Assembly: GCA_024687165.1 (NCBI GenBank)
Contig: JAILEY010000079.1
Span: forward strand, 1-64,000
Direction: 5' to 3'
Source of the DNA: Treponema sp.
GTDB lineage: Bacteria; Spirochaetota; Spirochaetia; Treponematales; Treponemataceae
DNA: 64,000 bases
Under the pieces are notes generated by a model. The model searched no databases, was not told where the DNA came from, and saw only the letters and a program-made list of their open reading frames with translations. Shown here one piece after another: positions 8,788-17,155 of this stretch. Position 1 is the first letter of the stretch. Every line of letters starts with the position of its first letter. The position numbers and the translations under genes are program-made.

Positions 8788-9557
8788 AAGGATTCCTCAA
8801 TTACATAAAAGGTGATTCTGTTTTTCACAAAATGAATCCAGTTACAAAGCTTGTTTTCTCTTTTGCAATCTGTGCGGCCTGTTTTATTTCAGACAGCTTT
8901 TATATTCTTGGTTCACTGATTCTGCTTAACATATTGATCGGGATGATTTCTGGAATTGCAGAACGAACTTTTATACTTTTGAAAGGTCTTATAAAGATTT
9001 CGCTTTTTCTTGTTATTCTTCAGATTCTTTTGATTCAGACAGGAAAAATTTATTATCAGTTTTCATTCGGTCTGAAAATTACAGAAGACGGTGTGATGAA
9101 TGCCTCTCGCCTGGTTCTGCGTCTTATGGGAGCAACACTTCCTCTTGCACTTATGCTTTCTGTTACAAAGCTTGCAGATCTTTCAAATGCACTTGTTGAA
9201 AAAGTTCATGTGCCATATAAATATGCTTTCACGCTGACAACTGCAATCAGATTCATTCCTGTTTTTACGGAAGAACTTGCAGGAATTATGGAAGCTCAGA
9301 CAAGCCGCGGAGTAGAACTGGACACAAGAAATCCATTCAAAAAGATTGCGCTTATTCTTCCTCTGTGCGCACCGCTTCTTGTTTCATCAGTAAGAAAAAC
9401 AGAAACAACAGCAATTGCAGCAGACCTCCGCGGCTTCAAATTCAGAAAACGCGGCAGCTGTGTAAAAGAATATCCGTATAAAGCAAAAGATGTACTCTGC
9501 TTTATTTTCAGCATCATCCTTATTGCTGGTGCAATTTACTGTAAGATAAAATTTTAA
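8784..9557 (+). CDS. ECF transporter transmembrane coupling subunit EcfT
   Basis: Integral membrane scaffold that couples the ATPases to the S component. The 257-residue protein has about five membrane segments. The two cytoplasmic coupling motifs that insert into the ATPases are visible as EAQTSRGVELD (about residue 171) and AADLRGFKFRKRG (about 211). It is last in the operon and overlaps the second ATPase gene by 4 bp. Because the set carries its own EcfA-EcfA-EcfT, this is a group I (dedicated) transporter rather than one sharing a common module. Confidence 0.87.
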   Translation: MKGFLNYIKGDSVFHKMNPVTKLVFSFAICAACFISDSFYILGSLILLNILIGMISGIAERTFILLKGLIKISLFLVILQILLIQTGKIYYQFSFGLKITEDGVMNASRLVLRLMGATLPLALMLSVTKLADLSNALVEKVHVPYKYAFTLTTAIRFIPVFTEELAGIMEAQTSRGVELDTRNPFKKIALILPLCAPLLVSSVRKTETTAIAADLRGFKFRKRGSCVKEYPYKAKDVLCFIFSIILIAGAIYCKIKF

Positions 9558-9565
9558 GAAATTAT

Positions 9566-9586
9566 AAAAAAACAGCGGGTGTTTTG
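9566..9586. terminator. Short bidirectional terminator between ecfT and iorB
   Basis: AAAACA and TGTTTT pair around a GCGGG loop, flanked by A-run and T-run, in the 61-bp gap between convergent genes. The stem is short and AT-rich, so it is weak evidence. On the minus strand it ends in seven T. Confidence 0.4.
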
Positions 9587-9618
9587 TAATGATAATAATC
9601 AATACTCCCTTGACCTGC

Positions 9619-10182
9619 TTAAATATAATCTACAGCACGACAATTCAATTCATAAAAATCAGGCTTTACGAGGATTTTAAGGGCAGCTTTAAGATCCTCT
9701 TTTTTTACAAGACCTGTTTTTGTTGCAGCACCAAGAAGAACCATGTTTACAACTTTTGAACTGCCAAGTTCAGCACAAGCTTTTTCCGTATCAACATCAA
9801 TAACCTGAGATACATATTTTTTCAGATAATCAATCATATCATCAGAAGAAAAAGTTTTTCCTGTAAGACTTGCAGTTACCGGCTGAACAACTTTTTTATT
9901 TACAATTACCATTCCGTCTTTTTTAAGATAATTCAAATTACGTACTGCTTCTGCGGCTTCAAAAGCGATTATGATATCAGCACACTGCTCACTTATAAGA
10001 GGAGAAAAAACATCGTCACCAATTCTTACATGACTTACTACACTTCCGCCTCGCTGAGCCATACCAATCGTTTCTGCACTTAAAACATGCTCACCATTTA
10101 CAAGAGCAGCCTGACTTAAAACTTTTGCAGCAAGAACAGTTCCCTGCCCTCCTACACCACAGATCAAAATATTTTTACTCAT
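9619..10182 (-). CDS. iorB: Indolepyruvate:ferredoxin oxidoreductase, beta subunit
   Basis: Small (gamma-domain) subunit of the enzyme that interconverts arylpyruvates and aryl-acetyl-CoA with ferredoxin and CO2. The 187-residue protein has the typical start NILICGVGGQGTVLAAKVL, then AETIGMAQRGGSVVSHVRIG and IIAFEAAEAVRNL, all diagnostic of 2-oxoacid oxidoreductase gamma domains. It follows iorA by 11 bp with an AAGGAA ribosome site. Family length is about 190-200. Confidence 0.92.
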   Translation of the reverse strand: MSKNILICGVGGQGTVLAAKVLSQAALVNGEHVLSAETIGMAQRGGSVVSHVRIGDDVFSPLISEQCADIIIAFEAAEAVRNLNYLKKDGMVIVNKKVVQPVTASLTGKTFSSDDMIDYLKKYVSQVIDVDTEKACAELGSSKVVNMVLLGAATKTGLVKKEDLKAALKILVKPDFYELNCRAVDYI

Positions 10183-10193
10183 AGAAATTCCTT

Positions 10194-12017
10194 TTATTTA
10201 ATGGCACCACATGGACATACAGATGCACATAAACCGCAGCCTGTACAAGTTGAAGCATCAATTTCAACTTTCTTCTCGCCTTTAATGATGCTTAATGCAG
10301 GACAGCCAAGTTCACGAATACACTTCTGACAGCCGATGCATTTTTTTATATCAACAGTTTTTGCAGAAGGTTTTGGAAATCCAAGTTTACCGGCAACTGC
10401 AATACACGGAGATTTAAAAATTACTGCACTAACGCCTTTTGATTCGTAAGCTTTTTTTACAGCCTCAACAGCCGCTTTCTGATCAAAAGGATTTACTTCG
10501 ATTACAGGGCTAACTCCCGCAGCTTCAAGAATTTTATGGATGCTGATTTTTTCAACAATTTCACCCATCATCGTGCGTCCGGTTCCAGGATGAGGCTGAT
10601 GGCCTGTCATTGCAGTTGTAGAATTATCAAGAATACAGACAGTGATGTGAGCCTGATTATAAACTGCATTCACAACTCCTGTAATTCCGCTTGCAAAAAA
10701 TGTACTGTCCCCTATAAAGCTGAAACAGAGGCGGTCATTTTCATTGTGATAAAAACCCTGAGCCATAGTTATATCTGCGCCCATACAAAGACAAGTATCA
10801 CACATATCAAGAGGCTTTGCGTTTCCAAGAGTGTAACAGCCGATGTCTCCGCAGAAAACTGTCTTCATATTTTTTGTTGCCTGCTTTACTGCATAGAAAG
10901 AACCTCGGTGAGGACAACCTGCACAAAGAACAGGAGGACGCACAGGAAGCTCAGGAGATTGAGATTTTTCATTTGCTGATTCCTCTGCAACATCGAGACT
11001 TAAGAATTCTGCAATTGATTTTTTAACTGACACAACTGTATTTTCACCGGCTTCAGTAATTTTTCCGTCAAGCTTACCGTGAATCTGGCAGTTAAGGTTT
11101 CGCTTTGCTTTTGTCAGAAGAAGTTCTTCTTCAATCACAGGATCAAGCTCTTCCACGACAAGAACATGGCTGCACTGCGACATAAATTCTTCCGCAAGAT
11201 CAATCGGGAACGGATAAGGTGTACCGATTTTCATAACAGGAATATTTTTCTGTCCTAAAAGAGAAAGAGCTTCCTTTACATAGCAATACGAAATTCCACC
11301 ACAGGCGATTCCAAGAGATGAACCTTCATTTTCAATTTTATTCCATCTGCTTTTTGAGAATTCTGCAGGAAGAATATTTTCGTTGCGGTTAAAAATACGT
11401 TTATGATTATTGTAAGAAGTTCGCGGGAAAATTACCCAGCGCATCGTGTCCTTTTTAAATTCGCCATTCGCAGGAGCTTTTTCCAGAACCGGAAGTTCCA
11501 TGCTTTCATACGCGTGATCGACTCTTGTTGTCGGGCGGAACAGTACAGGAGTATTATATTTTTCAGAAAGCTCAAATGCTTCCTGAATCATTTCGTAAGC
11601 TTCTTTTGGAGTTGAAGGATCAAAAACCGGAATCTTTGAAAACTGACCGAACTTGCGTGTATCCTGTTCAGTCTGGCTTGAAATTGGGCCCGGATCATCT
11701 GCTGAAACGATTACCATACCGCCTTTAACACCAACATAAGAAAGGCACATCACCGGGTCTGATGCAACATTAAGCCCTACCTGCTTCATAGTAACAAGAG
11801 TGCGGCTTCCTGCGTAACTTGCGGCAGCTGCGACTTCAACAGCGGCTTTTTCATTAACAGACCATTCAACATAAGTCCCGGTCTGTTCCCTGTATTTTGA
11901 AATAAATTCTATGATCTCACTTGATGGAGTTCCAGGATATCCTGCTACTAAATTAACACCAGCCTTTAAAGCTCCAAGAGCAATGGCCTGGTTTCCCATA
12001 ATCATCTGTTCTGACAT
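10194..12017 (-). CDS. iorA: Indolepyruvate:ferredoxin oxidoreductase, alpha subunit
   Basis: Large thiamine-diphosphate subunit, about 607 residues. N-terminal pyrimidine-binding region (GNQAIALGALKAGVNLVAGY, PGTPSSEI), central CAGCPHRGSFYAVK and GDIGCYTLG thiamine-binding elements, DNSTTAMTGHQPHPGTG, and a C-terminal ferredoxin domain with two CxxCxxC clusters (CIGCQKC, CTGCGLCASVC). The ATG at 12017 (MSEQMIMGN) is preferred over an in-frame GTG 12 codons upstream because it matches family N-termini. A TGTGATACT extended -10 box ends 9 nt before this ATG, so the mRNA may be nearly leaderless. With paaK nearby it could run either as aromatic amino acid fermentation or as reductive carboxylation of aryl acids. 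Confidence 0.93.
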   Translation of the reverse strand: MSEQMIMGNQAIALGALKAGVNLVAGYPGTPSSEIIEFISKYREQTGTYVEWSVNEKAAVEVAAAASYAGSRTLVTMKQVGLNVASDPVMCLSYVGVKGGMVIVSADDPGPISSQTEQDTRKFGQFSKIPVFDPSTPKEAYEMIQEAFELSEKYNTPVLFRPTTRVDHAYESMELPVLEKAPANGEFKKDTMRWVIFPRTSYNNHKRIFNRNENILPAEFSKSRWNKIENEGSSLGIACGGISYCYVKEALSLLGQKNIPVMKIGTPYPFPIDLAEEFMSQCSHVLVVEELDPVIEEELLLTKAKRNLNCQIHGKLDGKITEAGENTVVSVKKSIAEFLSLDVAEESANEKSQSPELPVRPPVLCAGCPHRGSFYAVKQATKNMKTVFCGDIGCYTLGNAKPLDMCDTCLCMGADITMAQGFYHNENDRLCFSFIGDSTFFASGITGVVNAVYNQAHITVCILDNSTTAMTGHQPHPGTGRTMMGEIVEKISIHKILEAAGVSPVIEVNPFDQKAAVEAVKKAYESKGVSAVIFKSPCIAVAGKLGFPKPSAKTVDIKKCIGCQKCIRELGCPALSIIKGEKKVEIDASTCTGCGLCASVCPCGAIK

Positions 12018-12069
12018 AGGAGCTATAGTATCACAAATAAAGAAAAAATGCACGAAACAATTTAGTGTA

Positions 12070-12265
12070 TTAGACTTAATTTCGAATTATTATAGATATA
12101 TTAAAATTGGCGCGAAGGAGTGTTGAGCAGGACGAAAATATTCTGTTTGTTGCAGTCGCGGAAGCGACATAATAAATAGTTACTTTGAAAAAAACAGTAT
12201 ATAGATGCTGTACAGCATCGGTTTTGGAATGCTCAACGCGACTGGGAGCCAATTTTATTATATAT
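12070..12265 (+). repeat. Dispersed structured repeat, copy 2
   Basis: Lies between MATE gene 12293-13636 and iorA. It is almost identical to copy 3 (24548-24740), starting from the shared AT-rich flank TAATTTCGAATTATTATAG through AAAATTGGCGCGAAGGAG to GGGAGCCAATTTTA. Inner elements: GTTGAGCA near the left end pairs with TGCTCAAC near the right end; hairpin GTCGC-ggaa-GCGAC (GNRA loop); hairpin GATGCTG-ta-CAGCATC. The right half of the CTGTTTGTTGCA inverted pair is degenerate here (GAAAAAAACAG). Confidence 0.85.
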
Positions 12266-12292
12266 TAAACAACCCGAAATATAGATTATTAT

Positions 12293-13636
12293 TCAGTCGA
12301 TTCTTTGAATTCCCTGCTCCCATTTTTTAAATGCTTTCTTCATGCCGATTAAAAGCGGGATGATCATTAAAATCCAGACAACAGGCTCACTGAGAATTAT
12401 TGCCCAATATCCAGCAACAGGCGCAAAAACAAAGGCAACAATTACTTTGCCGGCAAGTTCAATAAAGCTTGAAACAATCGGTGTTATTCTGTCGCCGAAT
12501 CCCTGCATACTCTGCCTTACTGTACAGATAATTGAAGGAACAAAATAAAGTGCAGAATTTACCCTCAGATATTTCTGTGCTGTATTTAAAACTTCTACAT
12601 CCGTGGAAGCCGTAACTTTTCCAACAAGAATTTTTGAAAAGAAGAAAAGAAAAACTGCAGAAAATAAACACCAGAAAAAAAGTACGACATTCGAATCAAT
12701 AATTCCTTTTTTGATTCTGTCAAATTTTCCGGCACCATAATTCTGTCCACAGTAAGTTGCCAGAGCCATGCTTGTAATTGAAAACGGGCCCATGAAAATT
12801 GAACCAACTTTTCTTGCACCAATATGAGCGATGATGATATTTTCTCCAAAGCCATTGATTGCAACCTGAAGTGCAACTGTTCCAAAGAAAACAAATGAAG
12901 ACATGAAGGACATTGAAATCCCGGAGGGAAGCAATTTTTTTACAAGAGCAGTTTTCGGAATGATGTCACCAAGTTTAATTCTCAGAATCGGATACTTTAC
13001 ATACATATAAATGAAACAGACAACTGCTGAAACAGCCTGAGCAATAACTGTAGCACATGCAGCCCCCCGGACTCCCAGCAAAGTGTATTTTACAAGTACA
13101 TAATCAAGTACACCGTTAATGATGTTTGAAGCAATCAAAAATACAAGAGGCGTTACAGAATCCCCGACAGACCTTAAAACAGAAGCGCAGTAATTATATC
13201 CGGCAGAAAAGATAAGTCCTGAAATCAGAATTGAAATATACGATTTTGCTTCCCCGTAAATTTTTCCTTTTACATTAAGCAAAGCAAGAATCTGCGGAAG
13301 AAAAATTATACATATCACACTGAGTGCAAGAGTTATCAAAAGCCCCAGAAAACCAGAATTACCTGCAGATTTTTTTACGCGCTCAAGATTTTTTGCGCCG
13401 AAATAAGTTGCAGTTATAATAGCGAAGCCGTTGAAAAATCCGTTGGTAAAAGTCAGAAGCAGATCATTCAAAGTTGAAACTGAACTCACTGAAGCCAGAG
13501 AATTTTTGCCAAGAACACTTCCGACAATTCTAATATCAATGATTCCGTATGTAAGCTGAAATACATAGCCTATAAAAAGCGGAATTGAAAACAATCCGAT
13601 TACCTTAAGAGGCTTTCCTTCTGTTAAATCTTTCAC
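12293..13636 (-). CDS. MATE-family multidrug/metabolite exporter
   Basis: Twelve-helix inner-membrane antiporter, 447 residues, the usual family length. The start MKDLTEGKPLKVIGLFSIPL and the following ADGIIDIRIVG-like helix (FQLTYGIIDIRIVGSVLG), plus internal symmetry with a second half beginning near residue 230, are typical of the DinF/NorM-like branch. It starts 17 bp after the uridine-phosphorylase-type gene stop and probably shares its mRNA. Substrate cannot be told from sequence. Confidence 0.88.
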   Translation of the reverse strand: MKDLTEGKPLKVIGLFSIPLFIGYVFQLTYGIIDIRIVGSVLGKNSLASVSSVSTLNDLLLTFTNGFFNGFAIITATYFGAKNLERVKKSAGNSGFLGLLITLALSVICIIFLPQILALLNVKGKIYGEAKSYISILISGLIFSAGYNYCASVLRSVGDSVTPLVFLIASNIINGVLDYVLVKYTLLGVRGAACATVIAQAVSAVVCFIYMYVKYPILRIKLGDIIPKTALVKKLLPSGISMSFMSSFVFFGTVALQVAINGFGENIIIAHIGARKVGSIFMGPFSITSMALATYCGQNYGAGKFDRIKKGIIDSNVVLFFWCLFSAVFLFFFSKILVGKVTASTDVEVLNTAQKYLRVNSALYFVPSIICTVRQSMQGFGDRITPIVSSFIELAGKVIVAFVFAPVAGYWAIILSEPVVWILMIIPLLIGMKKAFKKWEQGIQRID

Positions 13637-13653
13637 TTTAATCCACTCAAAAA

Positions 13654-14424
13654 TTATTTTTTATTTCTGTCTTTTTCAATTACTAGCTTAAGTGCTTCAA
13701 CTCCGACTTTAACGGCTGCAGAAGTATCTTCACTCATTTTCTGATCAAGACCCGCAGCTTCACGTTCCTGATTCCAGATTACATGAAAACAAGAACCGCA
13801 CCTGCATTTTAAAGCCGAAGCAACTACAAACAACGCAGCACTTTCCATTTCACTGGCCTTTACTCCAAGCCGCTTCCATGATTCCCACTTATTTAAAAGC
13901 TCATAGCTTACAGGACTTTTTGAAGGGCTGTGCTGACCGTAGAAAGAATCTTTATTCTGAACAACGCCCGTATGAAATTTATATTTTAGTGCACCGCATG
14001 CTTCAACAAGAGCTGATGTAATTCCAAAATCAGGAACTGCAGGATATTCAATAGGTGCATATTCCTGACTTGTATGCTCATAACGGATGGCACCGGTTGC
14101 AACAACTATATCTCCGCTTTGTACATCAAGATCTATTCCGCCGCATGTACCTACGCGAATGAAAGTGTCCGCACCGATATTATGAAGTTCTTCCATTGCA
14201 ATTGAAGCTGAAGGTCCGCCGATTCCGGTTGAACAAACTGAAACCTTTTCACCAAGGAGAGTTCCCGTCCACACAGTAAATTCTCTGTTCGAGGCGACAA
14301 AATGAGCATCATCAAAAAGTCTTGCTATAGACTCAACTCTACCCGGATCTCCTGGAAGTATAACGTATCTCCCTACATCACCTTCCACACAATGAATATG
14401 AAACTGTTTTTCCATCTGCTGCAT
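13654..14424 (-). CDS. udp: Uridine phosphorylase-type nucleoside phosphorylase
   Basis: Cleaves a nucleoside with phosphate to free base and ribose-1-phosphate. The 256-residue protein shows [19 protein letters not shown] (phosphate loop), [29 protein letters not shown] and the nucleoside-contact region [16 protein letters not shown], all typical of the Udp/DeoD hexameric family and of uridine phosphorylase length. The ATG at 14424 has GGAGG 5 nt upstream, so the start is firm. It lies between two MATE genes on one strand, which hints at nucleoside or base traffic, by inference only. Confidence 0.88.
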   Translation of the reverse strand: MQQMEKQFHIHCVEGDVGRYVILPGDPGRVESIARLFDDAHFVASNREFTVWTGTLLGEKVSVCSTGIGGPSASIAMEELHNIGADTFIRVGTCGGIDLDVQSGDIVVATGAIRYEHTSQEYAPIEYPAVPDFGITSALVEACGALKYKFHTGVVQNKDSFYGQHSPSKSPVSYELLNKWESWKRLGVKASEMESAALFVVASALKCRCGSCFHVIWNQEREAAGLDQKMSEDTSAAVKVGVEALKLVIEKDRNKK

Positions 14425-14482
14425 AATCGCCTCCGATATAATTATACATCAGTTTATTCAAAAATAAATCAAAATCTGAATT

Positions 14483-15829
14483 CTAAAACTTTGTCTTCAC
14501 AATGAATCTGAGTTTAAAGAAGTTGATTACAGCCCTTACAAGTTCATCTGCAATTACTGCTAAAAATACGCCCGTAATTCCCAGACCAAAAACTCTTACA
14601 AAAAGTGAAGATACACCGATTATAAAACATGTTCCGAAAATCTGCGTGTAGAACATCCACTTTGTATTTCCTGAACCGCGGATTCCATTTCCAATGATTA
14701 TGTTTGCTGATTTTGCATAAAGATTTACGCACATAAGAATCAGATAGAAGCCGCAGCCGTTAATCTCATTTGCATCCTTTGAGAACACACCGATGATCTG
14801 CTTTGGAAACAAAATACATCCGATAAGCATAATGACTGAACAGAACGCAGAAAGACCGTATGCCATTTTACAGACATTTTTATATTTAGCCACATCCTTT
14901 GCACCTGTTGCTTCACTTGTCAGCGTCATTGTTGCATTTCCAAAAGCAGCGATTGCTACAACGACAAGAATTTCCATACCGAAAATCATAGAGTAAATTC
15001 CGGCTGCCTTATCATCAATTTTATTGAGCAGAGAAATAAGAACGATATTTCCAAAGTTCCATGCAAAATCTTCAAGTGCTGAATTAACACCAAGCTTTGC
15101 AGATTTTAAGAATGGCAGTGGAGATGCAGTCAGCACAGATTTAAAATGAGGACGAGTAACAAGCTTTTTACTTTTTACAAAAATAATCAGACAAAAACCG
15201 ACGCCTGCATACTCAGCAATAGTAGTTGCAATTGCCGCACCTTTAATTCCCATTTCAGGTAATCCCAGTTTGCCGAAAATAAAAATCCAGTCAAGAATCA
15301 CATTCAATACAGAACGTATAAGACCGAACCAGACCATAGGCTTCGTGTAATTTGAAGTCTGCATGATTACCATAGTTGATGCTTCAATTCCGACAATCAG
15401 AAAGATAGGAAGAAAGTACGTCAGATAATCCATACAATACGGCATGAGATTATCAGAAACACCGAGTAATTTAAAAATCAGTTTACCGCCAAAAAGCCAC
15501 ACAAAGAAAAGAAAAAGCGGAAGAACATTTATCCACTTCATCAGTGAAGACGCATACCTCTCACATTCTTCATTTTCCTTTGCACCAATTTTCTGGCTGA
15601 TAAGAATTGATGCGCCCATTACAAGGGAAAAACAAACTGACATGGAAGTCCATACAGGTGCCGTAACATTTCCAAGTGCACTCATATAGAATTCATTGTA
15701 TTTTCCAAGAAATGCCCTGTCCGTAAGCATCTGAACCTGAGAAATAATATTTCCTAAAGTAAGGGGAATTGCAATTGTAAGGATTTGTTTTAAATATCCT
15801 TTTTTGTTTTCATTTAATTCTAATGTCAT
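14483..15829 (-). CDS. MATE-family multidrug/metabolite exporter
   Basis: Second MATE antiporter, 448 residues with about twelve membrane segments and the duplicated six-helix layout. Start MTLELNENKKGYLKQILTIA; AGGT lies 6 nt upstream. It is only distantly similar to the MATE protein at 12293-13636, so it is not a recent duplicate. Its mRNA leader holds a terminator-like hairpin that ends about 22 nt before the start codon, so expression is probably controlled by attenuation. It likely heads a unit with udp and the second MATE gene. Confidence 0.88.
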   Translation of the reverse strand: MTLELNENKKGYLKQILTIAIPLTLGNIISQVQMLTDRAFLGKYNEFYMSALGNVTAPVWTSMSVCFSLVMGASILISQKIGAKENEECERYASSLMKWINVLPLFLFFVWLFGGKLIFKLLGVSDNLMPYCMDYLTYFLPIFLIVGIEASTMVIMQTSNYTKPMVWFGLIRSVLNVILDWIFIFGKLGLPEMGIKGAAIATTIAEYAGVGFCLIIFVKSKKLVTRPHFKSVLTASPLPFLKSAKLGVNSALEDFAWNFGNIVLISLLNKIDDKAAGIYSMIFGMEILVVVAIAAFGNATMTLTSEATGAKDVAKYKNVCKMAYGLSAFCSVIMLIGCILFPKQIIGVFSKDANEINGCGFYLILMCVNLYAKSANIIIGNGIRGSGNTKWMFYTQIFGTCFIIGVSSLFVRVFGLGITGVFLAVIADELVRAVINFFKLRFIVKTKF

Positions 15830-15850
15830 AATTTTACCTGAAAAAAATCC

Positions 15851-15886
15851 TAAAAAAATGAGTAAAGCCGTAAACTCCGGCTACTC
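15851..15886 (-). promoter_or_regulatory. Terminator-like attenuator hairpin in the leader of the MATE gene
   Basis: On the minus strand GAGTAGCCG pairs with CGGC-(tt)-TACTC across a 7-nt loop, followed directly by seven T. It lies just 22 nt before the MATE start codon and inside the predicted leader (promoter at 15910-15937), so it cannot be only the terminator of the upstream gene. This arrangement fits conditional termination. No known riboswitch class was identified. Confidence 0.6.
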
Positions 15887-15909
15887 CCTGCTCTTTGACA
15901 TGTGCATGT

Positions 15910-15937
15910 AATCTAGCATATTTAATAAAAAAGTAAA
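15910..15937 (-). promoter_or_regulatory. Promoter of the MATE-udp-MATE unit
   Basis: TTTACT (-35) and TAGATT (-10) on the minus strand are 16 nt apart, giving a leader of about 74 nt that includes the hairpin at 15851-15886. Confidence 0.5.
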
Positions 15938-15988
15938 TACGTATTGGAAAAAAAATCACACAAAGTGGAAAAAATTACAGATAAAATT

Positions 15989-17155
15989 TCAGAACGATTT
16001 TATGATACCGCGTTTTGCTTTTAATAAAAGAATTCTTTTTACGCTTTCATTAATTCTGCTTTCACTGATTTCGCCGCGTCTGACTGCATCAAGAATTCCG
16101 TAGTATGCTCTTTCAAAATCTTCAGGCATAAGAATAATGTCAGAACCCGCTTTTAAAGCCATCACTGCAGATTCTTCAGGAGTATAAAAATTTTTAATTG
16201 CGCCCATTCCAAGAGAATCCGTTACGATCACGCCTTTAAAACCGAGTCTTCTGCGCAAAACTTCAGTCTGCCAGAAATATGAAAGAGTTGCAGGAAGATA
16301 ATTTCCGTTTCTGTCTTTTCCGCTTTCAAAAACTTTTGGAGTTGTAATATGAGCAACCATAACTGAGTCAGCATCTTCGTTAATTCCTGAAACAAAAGGC
16401 TTAATCTCACAGTCAGCAATCTCAAGATAATTTTTTTCAGACGATGCACAACCGTAATGAGTATCCCCTACAGTATCTCCATGTCCGGGGAAATGCTTGA
16501 GGGACACCGCTATATTATTAGAATGAAAACCTTTTACAGAAATAGCGACCATCCTTGAAACAGCTTCACAATCACTGCCGAACGCCCGCTCACCAATCAC
16601 TGTATTTTCCGGATTTGAGTTGATGTCTGCAACCGGAGCAAAATCAAAATTTACGCCATACTCTTTTAAATACGCACCGATTGTAGCCGCCATTTCAAAA
16701 ACCGCAGTTTCACCTTTAAGCGCAACCTTTGATGCGTTTTCAAATTCAGGGAGCTTGAGAGAAGGTTCTTTTGCAAGACGAACAATATTTCCGCCTTCTT
16801 CATCAGCCGCAATGAACAAAGGAATTTCTGAAGCCTTTTGAAAATCACTTATAAACTTTTTAAACTGTCTTTTCCCGGTGATATTCTGCTTAAAAAAAAT
16901 TATTCCGCCGACAGGATATTTTTCAAGATTCTTTTTGATTTTACGACTGCACTTAAGAGCAACAAATTTTTCATCATCAGAAAATTCAAGTGCTTCAGGT
17001 TCAACAATAAAAAGCTGGGCAACTTTCTCTTCAATGCTAAGATTTTCTATCTGCTCATCAATCTTTGGAATTTCAAGAATAAAAGATTTTTCGCTGACAG
17101 AAGCACATTCCGTAAAAAGAAAAAATAAAAACATCAGTGCGAAAATTTTTCTCAT
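15989..17155 (-). CDS. nagZ: NagZ-like beta-N-acetylhexosaminidase (GH3), exported
   Basis: Glycoside hydrolase family 3 enzyme that would remove N-acetylglucosamine from muropeptides or glycans. The protein (389 residues from the ATG at 17155) has a signal sequence ending near Cys20 (FLFTEC), possibly a relaxed spirochaetal lipobox. The NagZ signature KHFPGHGDTVGDTHYG (about residue 216) holds the Asp-His dyad of the family's catalytic loop, and VIVTDSLGMGA carries the nucleophile Asp. The start ATG overlaps the kinase stop (ATGA) with AAAGGTG upstream, so the longer GTG start is unlikely. Typical NagZ is cytoplasmic in proteobacteria; here it is probably exported. Confidence 0.85.
   Translation of the reverse strand: MRKIFALMFLFFLFTECASVSEKSFILEIPKIDEQIENLSIEEKVAQLFIVEPEALEFSDDEKFVALKCSRKIKKNLEKYPVGGIIFFKQNITGKRQFKKFISDFQKASEIPLFIAADEEGGNIVRLAKEPSLKLPEFENASKVALKGETAVFEMAATIGAYLKEYGVNFDFAPVADINSNPENTVIGERAFGSDCEAVSRMVAISVKGFHSNNIAVSLKHFPGHGDTVGDTHYGCASSEKNYLEIADCEIKPFVSGINEDADSVMVAHITTPKVFESGKDRNGNYLPATLSYFWQTEVLRRRLGFKGVIVTDSLGMGAIKNFYTPEESAVMALKAGSDIILMPEDFERAYYGILDAVRRGEISESRINESVKRILLLKAKRGIIKSF

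Noticed and set aside
10536-11728. Several plus-strand open frames opposite iorA
   Set aside because: The iorA product is clear along its entire length; these frames have shadow-type composition and no start signals.
12050-12290. Target-site duplication around repeat copy 2
   Set aside because: Only short AAACAA matches are found on the two sides, easily by chance in AT-rich DNA.
15829-15905. Mn2+ (yybP-ykoY) riboswitch in the MATE leader
   Set aside because: GGGAGTAGC resembles one conserved segment of that class, but the leader is too short and the second conserved segment is not found.
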